Source of the DNA: Schleiferia thermophila
GTDB lineage: Bacteria > Bacteroidota > Bacteroidia > Flavobacteriales > Schleiferiaceae
Assembly: GCF_003337435.1 (NCBI RefSeq)
Contig: NZ_QPJS01000001.1
Span: 1,047,998 to 1,111,997 of the forward strand
Direction of reading: 5' to 3'
DNA length: 64,000 nucleotides
Part shown: positions 37,290 through 45,364 of the stretch, piece by piece
Layout of the letters: every line of letters begins with the position of its first letter
Numbering within the stretch: position 1 is the stretch's first letter
Program-made: the position numbers and the translations under genes
Notes under the pieces: model-generated
What the model saw: the letters and a program-made list of their open reading frames with translations, nothing else
Databases searched by the model: none
What the model was told of the DNA's origin: nothing

Positions 37290-38179
37290 GAGACCTACTC
37301 CGATCGCTGATGCCTGCAGGTGTGCTGGAGCTCTACAGAAAGTACAAAAAACAAAGAACGCGTACTGCACTGCTGAACAAAGCTCGGTCAGGTCAAATCA
37401 TCACAGTTTCTACACTGATTGACCAGTTGAAAAGCGCTGGTCTGAGGACCGGAGATAGCTTGTTGGTACACTGTTCAATGAGCAGACTTGGCTATTTGGC
37501 CGACGGTCCCAAAACGCTGATCGATGCAATTCTGGAAGTGATTGGACCTGACGGAAACCTGCTGATGCCGTCTTCGCCCAACCCGGCATTGCAACTTGAT
37601 TACATTCGAAGCCATCCACATTTTGATGTAAGGCTAGACCCCTCAGCGATGGGGGCGGTGACCGAATACTTTCGGCTGATGCCCGGTGTGGAACGCTCTC
37701 TGAGCCCTACTGAGCCTGTATGTGCCTTTGGTCCTTTGGCTCAATGGCTTACAGAGGGGCACCTCGGCCGACTGACTCCATACGACAAATACTCACCATT
37801 TTACCGGTTGACCGAAGTCAACGGAAAAATCCTCTACGCCGGTGTTACCCTGGCTCAGGCAGGTACCAGTCTTCACTTGCTCGAAGATGCCGTAGAGGAC
37901 TTTCCATATCCGGTATATTTTCCGGATACCTTCACCGTAAAGATTACTGACAAAAACGGTGTGAGATATACCCAACCTGTCAAAGTACACAATCCCGCTC
38001 AATCGGCCAGGCGACAGTGCGATGCTTTGATACCCATGTTTATCTCTTCTGGCGCTATGCATAAGGTACAAATCGGAGAGGGAACCGGACTGATGACCGA
38101 TGCTGCCCGCATGTTTGAGGTGATGCTGGAGCAATACAAACAAAAAGGAATTACCATGTATACTCCCTATGGCAAGTGA
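37286..38179 (+). CDS. AAC(3)-family N-acetyltransferase (polysaccharide or metabolite type)
   Basis: The 297-residue protein has the antibiotic-acetyltransferase fold: DSLLVHCSMSRLGYLADGP, IGPDGNLLMPSSPNP, MGAVTEYFRLMPGVERSLSP, SPFYRL and a catalytic-type His in AGTSLHLLEDAVED. It uses acetyl-CoA to acetylate an amino group. Members near glycan or biosynthetic genes act on sugars or metabolites and not on aminoglycosides. It sits between the toroid protein and an SDR with overlaps on both sides (4 bp and 11 bp), so the three form one unit. Confidence 0.8.
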   Translation: MRDLLRSLMPAGVLELYRKYKKQRTRTALLNKARSGQIITVSTLIDQLKSAGLRTGDSLLVHCSMSRLGYLADGPKTLIDAILEVIGPDGNLLMPSSPNPALQLDYIRSHPHFDVRLDPSAMGAVTEYFRLMPGVERSLSPTEPVCAFGPLAQWLTEGHLGRLTPYDKYSPFYRLTEVNGKILYAGVTLAQAGTSLHLLEDAVEDFPYPVYFPDTFTVKITDKNGVRYTQPVKVHNPAQSARRQCDALIPMFISSGAMHKVQIGEGTGLMTDAARMFEVMLEQYKQKGITMYTPYGK

Positions 38180-38894
38180 TAGAAAAACTCTCCTGCTCAC
38201 AGGGGCTTCAGGTGGGCTGGGCCGTGCCATTATACCTGTGCTGCACAATGCTGGATTTCACTTGGTTCTTCAAGCTAATACCCGTGTGGATGAACTGAGA
38301 AATTTTGTACAAGAAAGGCATTTTGAAAATGTTTCCGTCATCCGGCATTCGCTTGCCAATGCAGAGGAGGTGAAGGCTTTTGCGGAATTAGTAGGCGAAG
38401 AAATCGATGTCCTGGTAGCAAATGCAGGTATTAGCCTATCGGCTGCTGCCCATAAGGTCAGAACAGACGACTGGCAAAAGACCCTGGATATCAATCTTTC
38501 TGTGCCGTTTTACCTGGCACAATCGCTTTTTGCAGGCATGCGCAAGCGAAACTTCGGTCGTATCATCTTTATTTCGTCGGTTGTGGCCAATACTTTGGTA
38601 CGTGGCACGGCTGCCTATGCGGCATCCAAGGCGGGCTTACAAGGGCTGGCTCGTGCACTTGCAGCAGATTGGGCGCCTTTTGGAATCACTGTCAATTGCA
38701 TAGCTCCGGGGTATATGCAGGCCGGGATGATTTCAGACATACCGCCGGAAATTCTCCCTCAGTTTACTGAAAAATCGGTGCAAAAGCGCCTAGGACCTCC
38801 TGAAGAAATCGGGCATGCCGTGGTGTACCTGGCTTCGCAGGAGAGCAGCTTTATGACCGGTCAGACTCTCCACATCAATGGTGGAATTTTTTAA
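38169..38894 (+). CDS. Short-chain dehydrogenase/reductase, FabG-like
   Basis: The 241-residue SDR has the NAD(P) loop LLTGASGGLGRAII, the NAGIS motif (VLVANAGIS), catalytic Ser in IIFISSVVAN and YxxxK in AAYAASKAGLQGLARAL, ending with SFMTGQTLHINGG. It is like 3-oxoacyl-ACP reductases but could reduce a keto group on a sugar or polyketide-like substrate. The overlap with the acetyltransferase gene ties it to the cassette; it is the last gene. Confidence 0.85.
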   Translation: MASDRKTLLLTGASGGLGRAIIPVLHNAGFHLVLQANTRVDELRNFVQERHFENVSVIRHSLANAEEVKAFAELVGEEIDVLVANAGISLSAAAHKVRTDDWQKTLDINLSVPFYLAQSLFAGMRKRNFGRIIFISSVVANTLVRGTAAYAASKAGLQGLARALAADWAPFGITVNCIAPGYMQAGMISDIPPEILPQFTEKSVQKRLGPPEEIGHAVVYLASQESSFMTGQTLHINGGIF

Positions 38895-39299
38895 TTGTAT
38901 GACCGGGTGATGGATGAGAAGATTACGGTTGATTTCTTCGCAGCAGGCATATATGGTAAGTAGATAAGATTGGATGTGATGTGAATTTTAAGAGCCTCAA
39001 CGGGAGTTGAAAAATTTTGTCCGTGCCTGGATGAAAATATGTGTGGCTTTGGTTGTATCGAAAGCGGATTATTTGATACAAGGTTTCGGTGACTGCTGCA
39101 GAATTGTATGAGGTGAGCTGTACAAATCAGGGATGGCTGACCGGAGTGTTTCCATGTCTTATCAGCAGATTGAATTCGGTCTACCAACGCGTTGAAAAAG
39201 CAGTCATCTGCCGGGCTCAACCATATAGCTGGTAAGGTACTAAACAAAACAGATTTTGGAGGTTTGTCAATATCATTGAAGCCTTGCCTCATTGTGCAT
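38895..39299 (+). other. Intergenic region between convergent genes, left of the GC-rich element
   Basis: About 400 bp with no supportable gene. Long open frames here on the minus strand arise from the neighbouring GC-rich element and do not resemble proteins. Confidence 0.4.
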
Positions 39300-39475
39300 G
39301 CGCCAGGGCGGAGGCGGATATGAGCCGCAGCGGGCGGGCTGTGTGGCTCACGGGCGAGGAGGCGGAGCGGAGCAAGCCACCGCAGCCCGATGTGCCACGC
39401 CCGAACCGCAAGGCGAATAGGAGCCGTAGACCGGCCCCCGGCCGCAATCATCGGACGGCCGGGGGAGGCGCCCCT
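39300..39475 (-). repeat. GC-rich structured repeat, copy A (downstream of pheT)
   Basis: The element is far richer in GC than its surroundings and matches 46843-47016 on the opposite strand, over about 175 bp with many substitutions and small indels. Read in the pheT direction it begins about 24 bp after the pheT stop. It has a perfect 10-bp stem (39435-39444 with 39456-39465) and a second stem (39343-39355 with 39385-39398, one mismatch and one bulge). Its placement after a stop codon suggests a 3'-end RNA structure or a mobile REP-like repeat. Confidence 0.75.
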
Positions 39476-39498
39476 CAAAAAAAATAAATACTTGCTTT

Positions 39499-41925
39499 TC
39501 AACGGAGTCTAGCTCCACACTGGCTGGACAGAGTTTCGAAAATGCGCTGCATAATGTGGTCGATTTCGTGTTCTTGAAGAGTGTGGCTGTCGCTGCGCAG
39601 GATGAAACGCAGGGCATAGGATTTGGTGCCGGCGGGAAGGTTTTTGCCCTGATAAACGTCGAAGAGCCTGATATCGCGCAATTGGCTGATGCGTAAGGAG
39701 GCTATGGCATCGGTCAGGGCTTTAAAAGTGACGGAGGTATCGACCAGCAAAGCAAGGTCGCGGACTACTTCAGGATAGGGGTGTATGGGCTTGTAGGTGG
39801 TCTTCTGCCGAAGCGAAAGGTGGAAGAGGTTTTCCCAGTGAAGGTGGGCATAGTAAACAGGTTGGTCGATTTCAAAGTTGACCAACAGAGTGGGCGCTAC
39901 CGCCCGAAGGCTGGCAATCGGCTGTCCATGGGCAGATATATCGATGCCTTCGCCAAGGTCATCGGAGGTGTAGGATTTGGTGATGTCGTGAATTTTGAAT
40001 TGATGGAGGACAGCTTCGACAGTGTCTACCAGATGATAGAAGGTGATGGGCGTGGAGGGCTGCATCCAGGTATCTTCAGGCCAATGTCCGGTGAGGACGA
40101 TGGCCAGCTGGTCGGTCTCCGAAAAGGAATCTGGCGTGGTTCGATGGTAGATTTTCCCGAATTCGAAGAGCATCAGGCTGTGCTGCTGGCGGTTTAAGTT
40201 GTAGCGTATGGTATGAAGGAGGGGTGGGAGCATGGAGGTCCTCAGTACCGAAAGGTCGCGGCTCAGGGGATTGAGCAGGGCGATGGCTTTATCTTGTTGG
40301 CTGGCCGGTAGATGGTCGGGAGAGGTGAGTGAATTGTTGAGGCATTCGCTCAATCCCCTTGCCGAGAGCAGTCGTGCTACCTGGCTTTTCTGGAGTAGCT
40401 CCTGATGGTCGGTGACGGGGGTATGCCAGGCAAATTTTATTTTCCGTGGTGGGTCGATGGCATCGAGGCCGTAGATGCGTAGAATTTCTTCGGCGATGTC
40501 GGCTTCGCGCTGTACATCTACCCTGTAGGCGGGGACTTCGAGGCGCAGGGTGTCTTCGATTTCTGCGGCTATTTTGATTTCGAGCGATGCGAGTATGGAT
40601 TTTATTTCGGCGTTGGAGATGTCTTTTTTGCCGATGAACCGGCGAATCCGGTCGAGATTGGCATCTACAGGATGTGGAGCTATGGGGGTAGGGTATTCGT
40701 CGTGGATGTTCATGGAAATTTCGCCACCGGCCAGTTCTTTGATGAGAATGGCAGCACGCTTGAGTGCGTAAAGGGTCATATCCGGATCCACTCCTCTTTC
40801 GTAGCGGTAAGAGGCATCGGTCTGTAATCCATGACGCCGTGCTGACCGCCTAATGTGAACCGAATCGAAAACAGCCGATTCCAGGAATACATTGACGGTG
40901 TGCCCGGTCACTCCTGAATAGAGGCCTCCGTAAATACCTGCCAGAACTAGGGGCTTATCGGCATCGCATATCATGAGGTCGTCGGCTGAGAGTGTGCGTT
41001 CAATACCGTCGAGAGTGATGAACTTTTCTCCTTCGGTGGCTTTTCGTATTTTGATTTTGCGGCCTGTTATTTTGTCGGCATCAAAGGCATGCAAGGGATG
41101 TCCACATTCGTGCAGGACAAAGTTGGTAATGTCGACGATATTGTTGATGGGAGTAAGCCCTACTGCTTTAAGCCGTTGCTGTAGCCATTGCGGAGAGGGA
41201 CCTACTTTAACGCCTGACACAGTGACGCCTGCATAGCGGTAACAGGCTTTTAGGTCATCGATTTCAATGTCGACGGTCAATTGTTGGTTGCTGACCTTAA
41301 AGCTTGCCACTGAAGGCAGGTTGATTTCGGTTTTTTTCTTCTTGTGAGTGAGGTAGGCGTAGAGGTCGCGTGCGACGCCATAGTGGCTCATGGCATCAGC
41401 CCGGTTGGGGGTCAGTCCGATTTCGAGGATGTAATCCACATCGGTTGCGATGCATCCTGCCAGCGGGAGGCCTACCTGTGTATCGTCTGGTAACACCATG
41501 ATGCCATTGTGGTCGTGGCTGAGGCCGAGCTCATCTTCTGCACAAATCATCCCCTCGCTAACTGCTCCTCTGATTTTGCTTTTTTTAATGTGGATTTCTT
41601 CTCCGGAAAAGGTCTTAAGCCTCGCACCGACCTGAGCAACAGGCACTTTTTGTCCTGCGGCAACATTGGGAGCCCCGCATACGATCTGCAGCAGTAGTCC
41701 GTTGCCCACATCTACCTGACAAAGTGTAAGCTTATCTGCGTTTGGATGCTTTTCGGCACTGACTATGTAGCCTACAACGACTTTTGGATCGATTTCAGGT
41801 CCCCCGCCCAAGCGTTCGATTGCTTCACATTCCAGTCCTATTTGTGTCAGAATTTCACCAACTTCATTTACATTTAGATTCTTTAAATCAATGTATTCTT
41901 TCAGCCAGTTATATGATATTTTCAT
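39499..41925 (-). CDS. pheT: Phenylalanine-tRNA ligase beta subunit
   Basis: The 808-residue protein has the tRNA-binding domain (KVVVGYIVSAEKHPNADKLTLCQVD), B3/B4 with LTPNRADAMSHYGVARDL, the B5 region (SRRHGLQTDASYRYERGVDP), the catalytic-like core (LNPLSRDLSVLRTSMLPPLL) and a C-terminal anticodon-binding FDX-ACB domain (HPYPEVVRDLALLVD). With PheS it charges tRNA-Phe. pheS is not adjacent, as in many Bacteroidota. Its promoter box lies at 41950-41957. Confidence 0.96.
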   Translation of the reverse strand: MKISYNWLKEYIDLKNLNVNEVGEILTQIGLECEAIERLGGGPEIDPKVVVGYIVSAEKHPNADKLTLCQVDVGNGLLLQIVCGAPNVAAGQKVPVAQVGARLKTFSGEEIHIKKSKIRGAVSEGMICAEDELGLSHDHNGIMVLPDDTQVGLPLAGCIATDVDYILEIGLTPNRADAMSHYGVARDLYAYLTHKKKKTEINLPSVASFKVSNQQLTVDIEIDDLKACYRYAGVTVSGVKVGPSPQWLQQRLKAVGLTPINNIVDITNFVLHECGHPLHAFDADKITGRKIKIRKATEGEKFITLDGIERTLSADDLMICDADKPLVLAGIYGGLYSGVTGHTVNVFLESAVFDSVHIRRSARRHGLQTDASYRYERGVDPDMTLYALKRAAILIKELAGGEISMNIHDEYPTPIAPHPVDANLDRIRRFIGKKDISNAEIKSILASLEIKIAAEIEDTLRLEVPAYRVDVQREADIAEEILRIYGLDAIDPPRKIKFAWHTPVTDHQELLQKSQVARLLSARGLSECLNNSLTSPDHLPASQQDKAIALLNPLSRDLSVLRTSMLPPLLHTIRYNLNRQQHSLMLFEFGKIYHRTTPDSFSETDQLAIVLTGHWPEDTWMQPSTPITFYHLVDTVEAVLHQFKIHDITKSYTSDDLGEGIDISAHGQPIASLRAVAPTLLVNFEIDQPVYYAHLHWENLFHLSLRQKTTYKPIHPYPEVVRDLALLVDTSVTFKALTDAIASLRISQLRDIRLFDVYQGKNLPAGTKSYALRFILRSDSHTLQEHEIDHIMQRIFETLSSQCGARLR

Positions 41926-41949
41926 TTAAGAAAACTTAAGATCAAGCAG

Positions 41950-41978
41950 CAAAAATACAGGGGGGACGAACAAACAAA
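41950..41978 (-). promoter_or_regulatory. Candidate pheT promoter
   Basis: On the minus strand TATTTTTG (complement of 41950-41957) matches the -7 TAnnTTTG box, and TTTG (complement of 41975-41978) lies 17 bp upstream as the -33 element. It is 24 bp before the pheT start. This is the best-spaced pair in the window. Confidence 0.5.
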
Positions 41979-42188
41979 GGGTTGCCTCCACAATTGCGAC
42001 CGGCTTATTAGAAATTTTTTTGGATATGGTATTCAAAGGCTTTTGAACAAAGATGCTGATAAAAATATTTTGATTATAGAGGATTGGCCGATGGATTTTT
42101 AAAATTCAGGCACAACAGCCGGTAAACAACAGTGCCCATACTTTAGAAGATAGGCTTAGGTGGCACGTGTAATTTGGTGTAAAGTTTG

Positions 42189-42196
42189 TAGGTTTG
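42189..42196 (+). promoter_or_regulatory. Candidate -7 box of the def operon promoter
   Basis: TAGGTTTG matches TAnnTTTG, 18 bp before the ATG at 42215. It would drive the chain of overlapping genes from def onwards. Confidence 0.4.
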
Positions 42197-42214
42197 CGCG
42201 CTTTCTAAGTGATA

Positions 42215-42796
42215 ATGACAACTACCATCTTGCCAATAGTAGCTTATGGAGATCCGGTGCTCAAGCGCCGGAGTGTGCCAGTTGGCCCGGACTACAAAGA
42301 CCTCGATACGCTAATCGCCAATATGTGGGAAACTATGTATCAGGCCAACGGTGTAGGATTGGCAGCCCCACAAATCGGGCTCAACATCAGGCTTTTTCTG
42401 GTGGACGCAACTCCATTTGCCGAAGATTCCGATTTTCGGAATGAAGAGGGCATTTCGACCTTTAAAAAAGTATTTATCAACGCTGAAATCGAAGAGGAAT
42501 TTGGCGAAAAGTGGATGTTCAACGAGGGATGTCTGTCCATCCCTGAAGTGCGGGAGGATGTGCTCCGCCATGAAAGCATCACCATCCGCTACCTGGATGA
42601 ACATTTTCGCGAACACCGCGAGACATTCAATGGCATCAGAGCCCGAATCATCCAACACGAATACGACCACATCGAAGGCATCTTGTTTACCGACCGGCTC
42701 TCCCCGCTGAAAAAACGTCTGATCAAGGGAAAACTCGACAACATCCTGAAAGGAAAAGTTCAGTGCAATTACAAAATCCGTTTTTACAACCGATGA
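42215..42796 (+). CDS. def: Peptide deformylase
   Basis: The ATG at 42215 is preferred to the GTG at 42209. The 193-residue enzyme has the three family motifs: GVGLAAPQIG (about 46-55), EGCLSIP with metal Cys106, and QHEYDHIEG with His148, Glu149 and His152. It removes the formyl group from nascent proteins. Its stop overlaps the start of the next lipoprotein gene (ATGA), so it heads a tight chain. Confidence 0.95.
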   Translation: MTTTILPIVAYGDPVLKRRSVPVGPDYKDLDTLIANMWETMYQANGVGLAAPQIGLNIRLFLVDATPFAEDSDFRNEEGISTFKKVFINAEIEEEFGEKWMFNEGCLSIPEVREDVLRHESITIRYLDEHFREHRETFNGIRARIIQHEYDHIEGILFTDRLSPLKKRLIKGKLDNILKGKVQCNYKIRFYNR

Positions 42797-43380
42797 AAAA
42801 ATTGTATCGCGCTGCGTTGTTTCTGCTTCTGGCTGTTCACTGGCAATGCGGTGGCAGAAGCCCACAGGAGGGCGATACAGGCCTGGAGCTTTCGGACCTG
42901 TTGGAAGATATACGACAGACCGAAAACCAATTGCTGGCCACAATGCCCAATGCGGATACGGCCTTAGCTGCCAGACTAATTGAAAAAATCAGCCTGTACA
43001 CCGAAGCTCTGCCGTACGACACACTTTCGGCTCAATTGATGATCAAAGCGGCCAACCTGTTTCTGCTCTTTCCCGATATGGAAGTGAATGCACTCAGACA
43101 GCTGCAGCTGGTATACACCAGGTTTGCAGGGCAGAATCATGCAGCACAGGCATTGTTTCTCTCCGGCATGATTTACGATAACAACCTGCGTCAGCCACAG
43201 CAGGCCATTAAAATGTGGGAACAATTGATAGAACAGTATCCGGGACATCCTTTGGCCGCACAAGCAGCTACCCTGTTAAAAATCACGGACGAGGACCCCT
43301 CCAACGATATTGAACTGATTGAAAAATGGCTCAACGACCCAAAAAACAAAACCAATCAAATACAAGTGCAAACAGAGTGA
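42793..43380 (+). CDS. Lipoprotein with TPR-like helical repeats
   Basis: The ATG at 42793 gives a signal peptide with candidate lipidated Cys19 (LLAVHWQCGG, an atypical lipobox). The 195-residue product is helical, with a TPR-like segment (QAIKMWEQLIEQYPGHPLAAQAATLL) near the C-terminus, like tetratricopeptide scaffold lipoproteins. It overlaps def by 4 bp and lies 4 bp before the DUF5606 gene. Its role is unknown; position suggests co-expression with growth genes. Confidence 0.7.
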   Translation: MKKLYRAALFLLLAVHWQCGGRSPQEGDTGLELSDLLEDIRQTENQLLATMPNADTALAARLIEKISLYTEALPYDTLSAQLMIKAANLFLLFPDMEVNALRQLQLVYTRFAGQNHAAQALFLSGMIYDNNLRQPQQAIKMWEQLIEQYPGHPLAAQAATLLKITDEDPSNDIELIEKWLNDPKNKTNQIQVQTE

Positions 43381-43384
43381 ACCT

Positions 43385-43849
43385 ATGGATTTGAAGAAAA
43401 TCATCGCCATCACCGGAAAGCCCGGTCTTTACAAACTGATTGCTACCACCCGAACAGGCATCCTGGTCGAAAGCCTGGCCGATGGCAAAAAAATGCCTGT
43501 CAGTGCCAACCAGAACGCTTCCAGCCTGAACGACATTTCAATGTTTACCTACAGCGACGACAAACCTCTTCGCGAAATCCTGGCCATGATGTATAAGCAT
43601 TACCAGGGAAAACAAGCCCCCTCTCACAAAGAATACGAAGCAACACTCAGGGCAGAACTCGAACACTTCTTTCCCGAATACGACCGCGAAAGAGTCTACT
43701 TCAGCGACATCAAAAAGCTCTTCCAATGGTACAACATCTTACTGGAAAAAGGACTGGTCGATGAACATCCAGAGCCTGCAACAGCTCAGCAGGAAAGTGC
43801 CCCCGACAAGCAACCGGAAGAAAACACCAATGCCGATACTCAAGCGTGA
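43385..43849 (+). CDS. DUF5606 family protein
   Basis: The start at ATG 43385 (MDLKKIIAITGKPGLYKLIA) matches the conserved N-terminus of DUF5606, a Bacteroidota-specific family of unknown function. Motifs include GILVESLADGKKMPVSANQN, DRERVYFSDIKKLFQWYNIL. The C-terminal 30 residues are Gln/Glu/Pro-rich and probably disordered. The stop overlaps the GTG start of mazG (GTGA). Family members usually sit beside mazG or def, as here, but their role is not known. Confidence 0.88.
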   Translation: MDLKKIIAITGKPGLYKLIATTRTGILVESLADGKKMPVSANQNASSLNDISMFTYSDDKPLREILAMMYKHYQGKQAPSHKEYEATLRAELEHFFPEYDRERVYFSDIKKLFQWYNILLEKGLVDEHPEPATAQQESAPDKQPEENTNADTQA

Positions 43850-44625
43850 ACTCCAGAGAAGATAAACTCAAAGCCTTCGACCGCCTGCTCACCATCATGG
43901 ACGAGCTGAGGGAACAATGCCCATGGGACCGCAAACAAACCATGGAAAGCCTCCGCCATCTCACCATAGAAGAGACCTACGAACTCGCAGACGCCATCCT
44001 GGAACACAATATGGATGACATCAAAAAGGAGATCGGCGATCTGATGCTTCACATGGTCTTCTACGCCCGGATTGCTTCCGAATCCGGGCATTTCGACATA
44101 GCCGATGTACTCAACACCATCTGCGACAAGCTCATAGCCCGACATCCTCACATCTATGGCGATGTTAAAGTCAGTGGCGAAGAAGAAGTAAAAGCCAATT
44201 GGGAAAAACTCAAACTCAAAGAAGGCAACCGCTCCGTACTCGAAGGTGTCCCCAAAAGCCTCCCCGCTATGGTGAAAGCCCAACGCATACAGGAAAAAGC
44301 ACGTGGAGCAGGCTTTGACTGGGATAATGCCGAGCAGGTCTGGACGAAAGTACAGGAGGAACTAGAAGAATTTCAATCCGAAGTCCACTCCGGCAATCAC
44401 GAAAAAATGGAAAACGAATTCGGTGACCTGCTGTTCAGCCTGATCAACTATGCCCGATTCCTCAACATAAACCCCGAAAACGCCCTCGAAAAGACCAACA
44501 AAAAATTTATTCACCGCTTCACCTACATGGAAAAGGCCGTTCAAGCTGCCGGCAATAACCTGCACAACCTCACCCTGGCCGAAATGGATAAGTACTGGGA
44601 CCAGGCAAAAAATACGGAACAATGA
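43846..44625 (+). CDS. mazG: Nucleoside triphosphate pyrophosphohydrolase
   Basis: The 259-residue protein starts at a GTG that overlaps the DUF5606 stop. It has two MazG domains: CPWDRKQTMESLRHLTIEETYELADAI with IGDLMLHMVFYARIA, and EELEEFQSE with FGDLLFSLINYARF, carrying the metal-binding Glu/Asp pattern. It hydrolyses NTPs to NMP and pyrophosphate, a clean-up role linked to stress. It overlaps the next gene by 4 bp. Confidence 0.94.
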   Translation: MNSREDKLKAFDRLLTIMDELREQCPWDRKQTMESLRHLTIEETYELADAILEHNMDDIKKEIGDLMLHMVFYARIASESGHFDIADVLNTICDKLIARHPHIYGDVKVSGEEEVKANWEKLKLKEGNRSVLEGVPKSLPAMVKAQRIQEKARGAGFDWDNAEQVWTKVQEELEEFQSEVHSGNHEKMENEFGDLLFSLINYARFLNINPENALEKTNKKFIHRFTYMEKAVQAAGNNLHNLTLAEMDKYWDQAKNTEQ

Positions 44626-45353
44626 AACACATAGCTCTCATCGCTATTGCACTCTTTAGCATTGAGCTGAGTCAGGCTCAGAAAGTAAAGAAAAATGCTG
44701 AGCTATATACCAAACCCGGTGTCCGTGTGCTCTTCATCATACCCGAAGGCACCGAAGTGTACACAGGCCCTATGACAGACAACTGGTATCCGGTCAGCAT
44801 CGAAGTCATGATTCGAAAGGCCGAAATGAGCGGCCACCGCATCGCTCAAGGAGCATCCGTATTCATCGGCGGAAAAGAAGTCGGCATCATGCCACAACAA
44901 TGGGATGTACCAGAAATAATTGAAGCAACCGGCCGCCACAAAGACAAGTACCGCGTCATCATTGAAGGCTATCTCTTCAAAACCAAAGTGGACGAAACCA
45001 CCAAACCCGAAACTGAAATCGAAAAAATCATCAACCGAAAAGGAAACATCCAAGCAGCCCTGACCGATTGGATTGCCGCATTCAAACCCGAAAAACACAT
45101 CCTTCCCCAAGGTACCGTATACATCGTCCGCGACCACAACCGCTCCCTCAAAGGCGACCGAATCCGTATGCTTCTCTTTCTGAAAGGCGACAATAAACTC
45201 ACCGCCGTAGTCACCGATAGCCATCCACTCACAGCCCGGTTCAGACACATACAATACGAAGAACCCTTCATATACCACTTCCCACTTGGAAAACCCAGTC
45301 CCAATGACTGGAAGGAAATCGAAGAGATTGTTCTCAAATTCACTCCCCTCTGA
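44622..45353 (+). CDS. Exported protein with SH3-like N-terminal region
   Basis: The 243-residue protein has a signal peptide (residues 1-19, ending LSQAQ) and KKNAELYTKPGVRVLFIIPEGTEVYTGPMTDNWYPV, like a bacterial SH3 motif of short beta strands. The rest is beta-rich without a motif I recognise. It overlaps mazG by 4 bp and precedes the methyltransferase gene by 11 bp. Function unknown; periplasmic or cell-surface location likely. Confidence 0.65.
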   Translation: MKHIALIAIALFSIELSQAQKVKKNAELYTKPGVRVLFIIPEGTEVYTGPMTDNWYPVSIEVMIRKAEMSGHRIAQGASVFIGGKEVGIMPQQWDVPEIIEATGRHKDKYRVIIEGYLFKTKVDETTKPETEIEKIINRKGNIQAALTDWIAAFKPEKHILPQGTVYIVRDHNRSLKGDRIRMLLFLKGDNKLTAVVTDSHPLTARFRHIQYEEPFIYHFPLGKPSPNDWKEIEEIVLKFTPL

Positions 45354-45364
45354 AAGGGCGCCAC

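Noticed and set aside
37286-38179. Aminoglycoside resistance gene
   Set aside because: The AAC(3) fold is present, but the operon with a toroid protein and an SDR points to biosynthesis; no resistance context.
38891-39502. Minus-strand frame of 203 codons
   Set aside because: It runs through the GC-rich element and a non-coding stretch, has no family resemblance, and its content matches the frame-open nature of GC-rich DNA.
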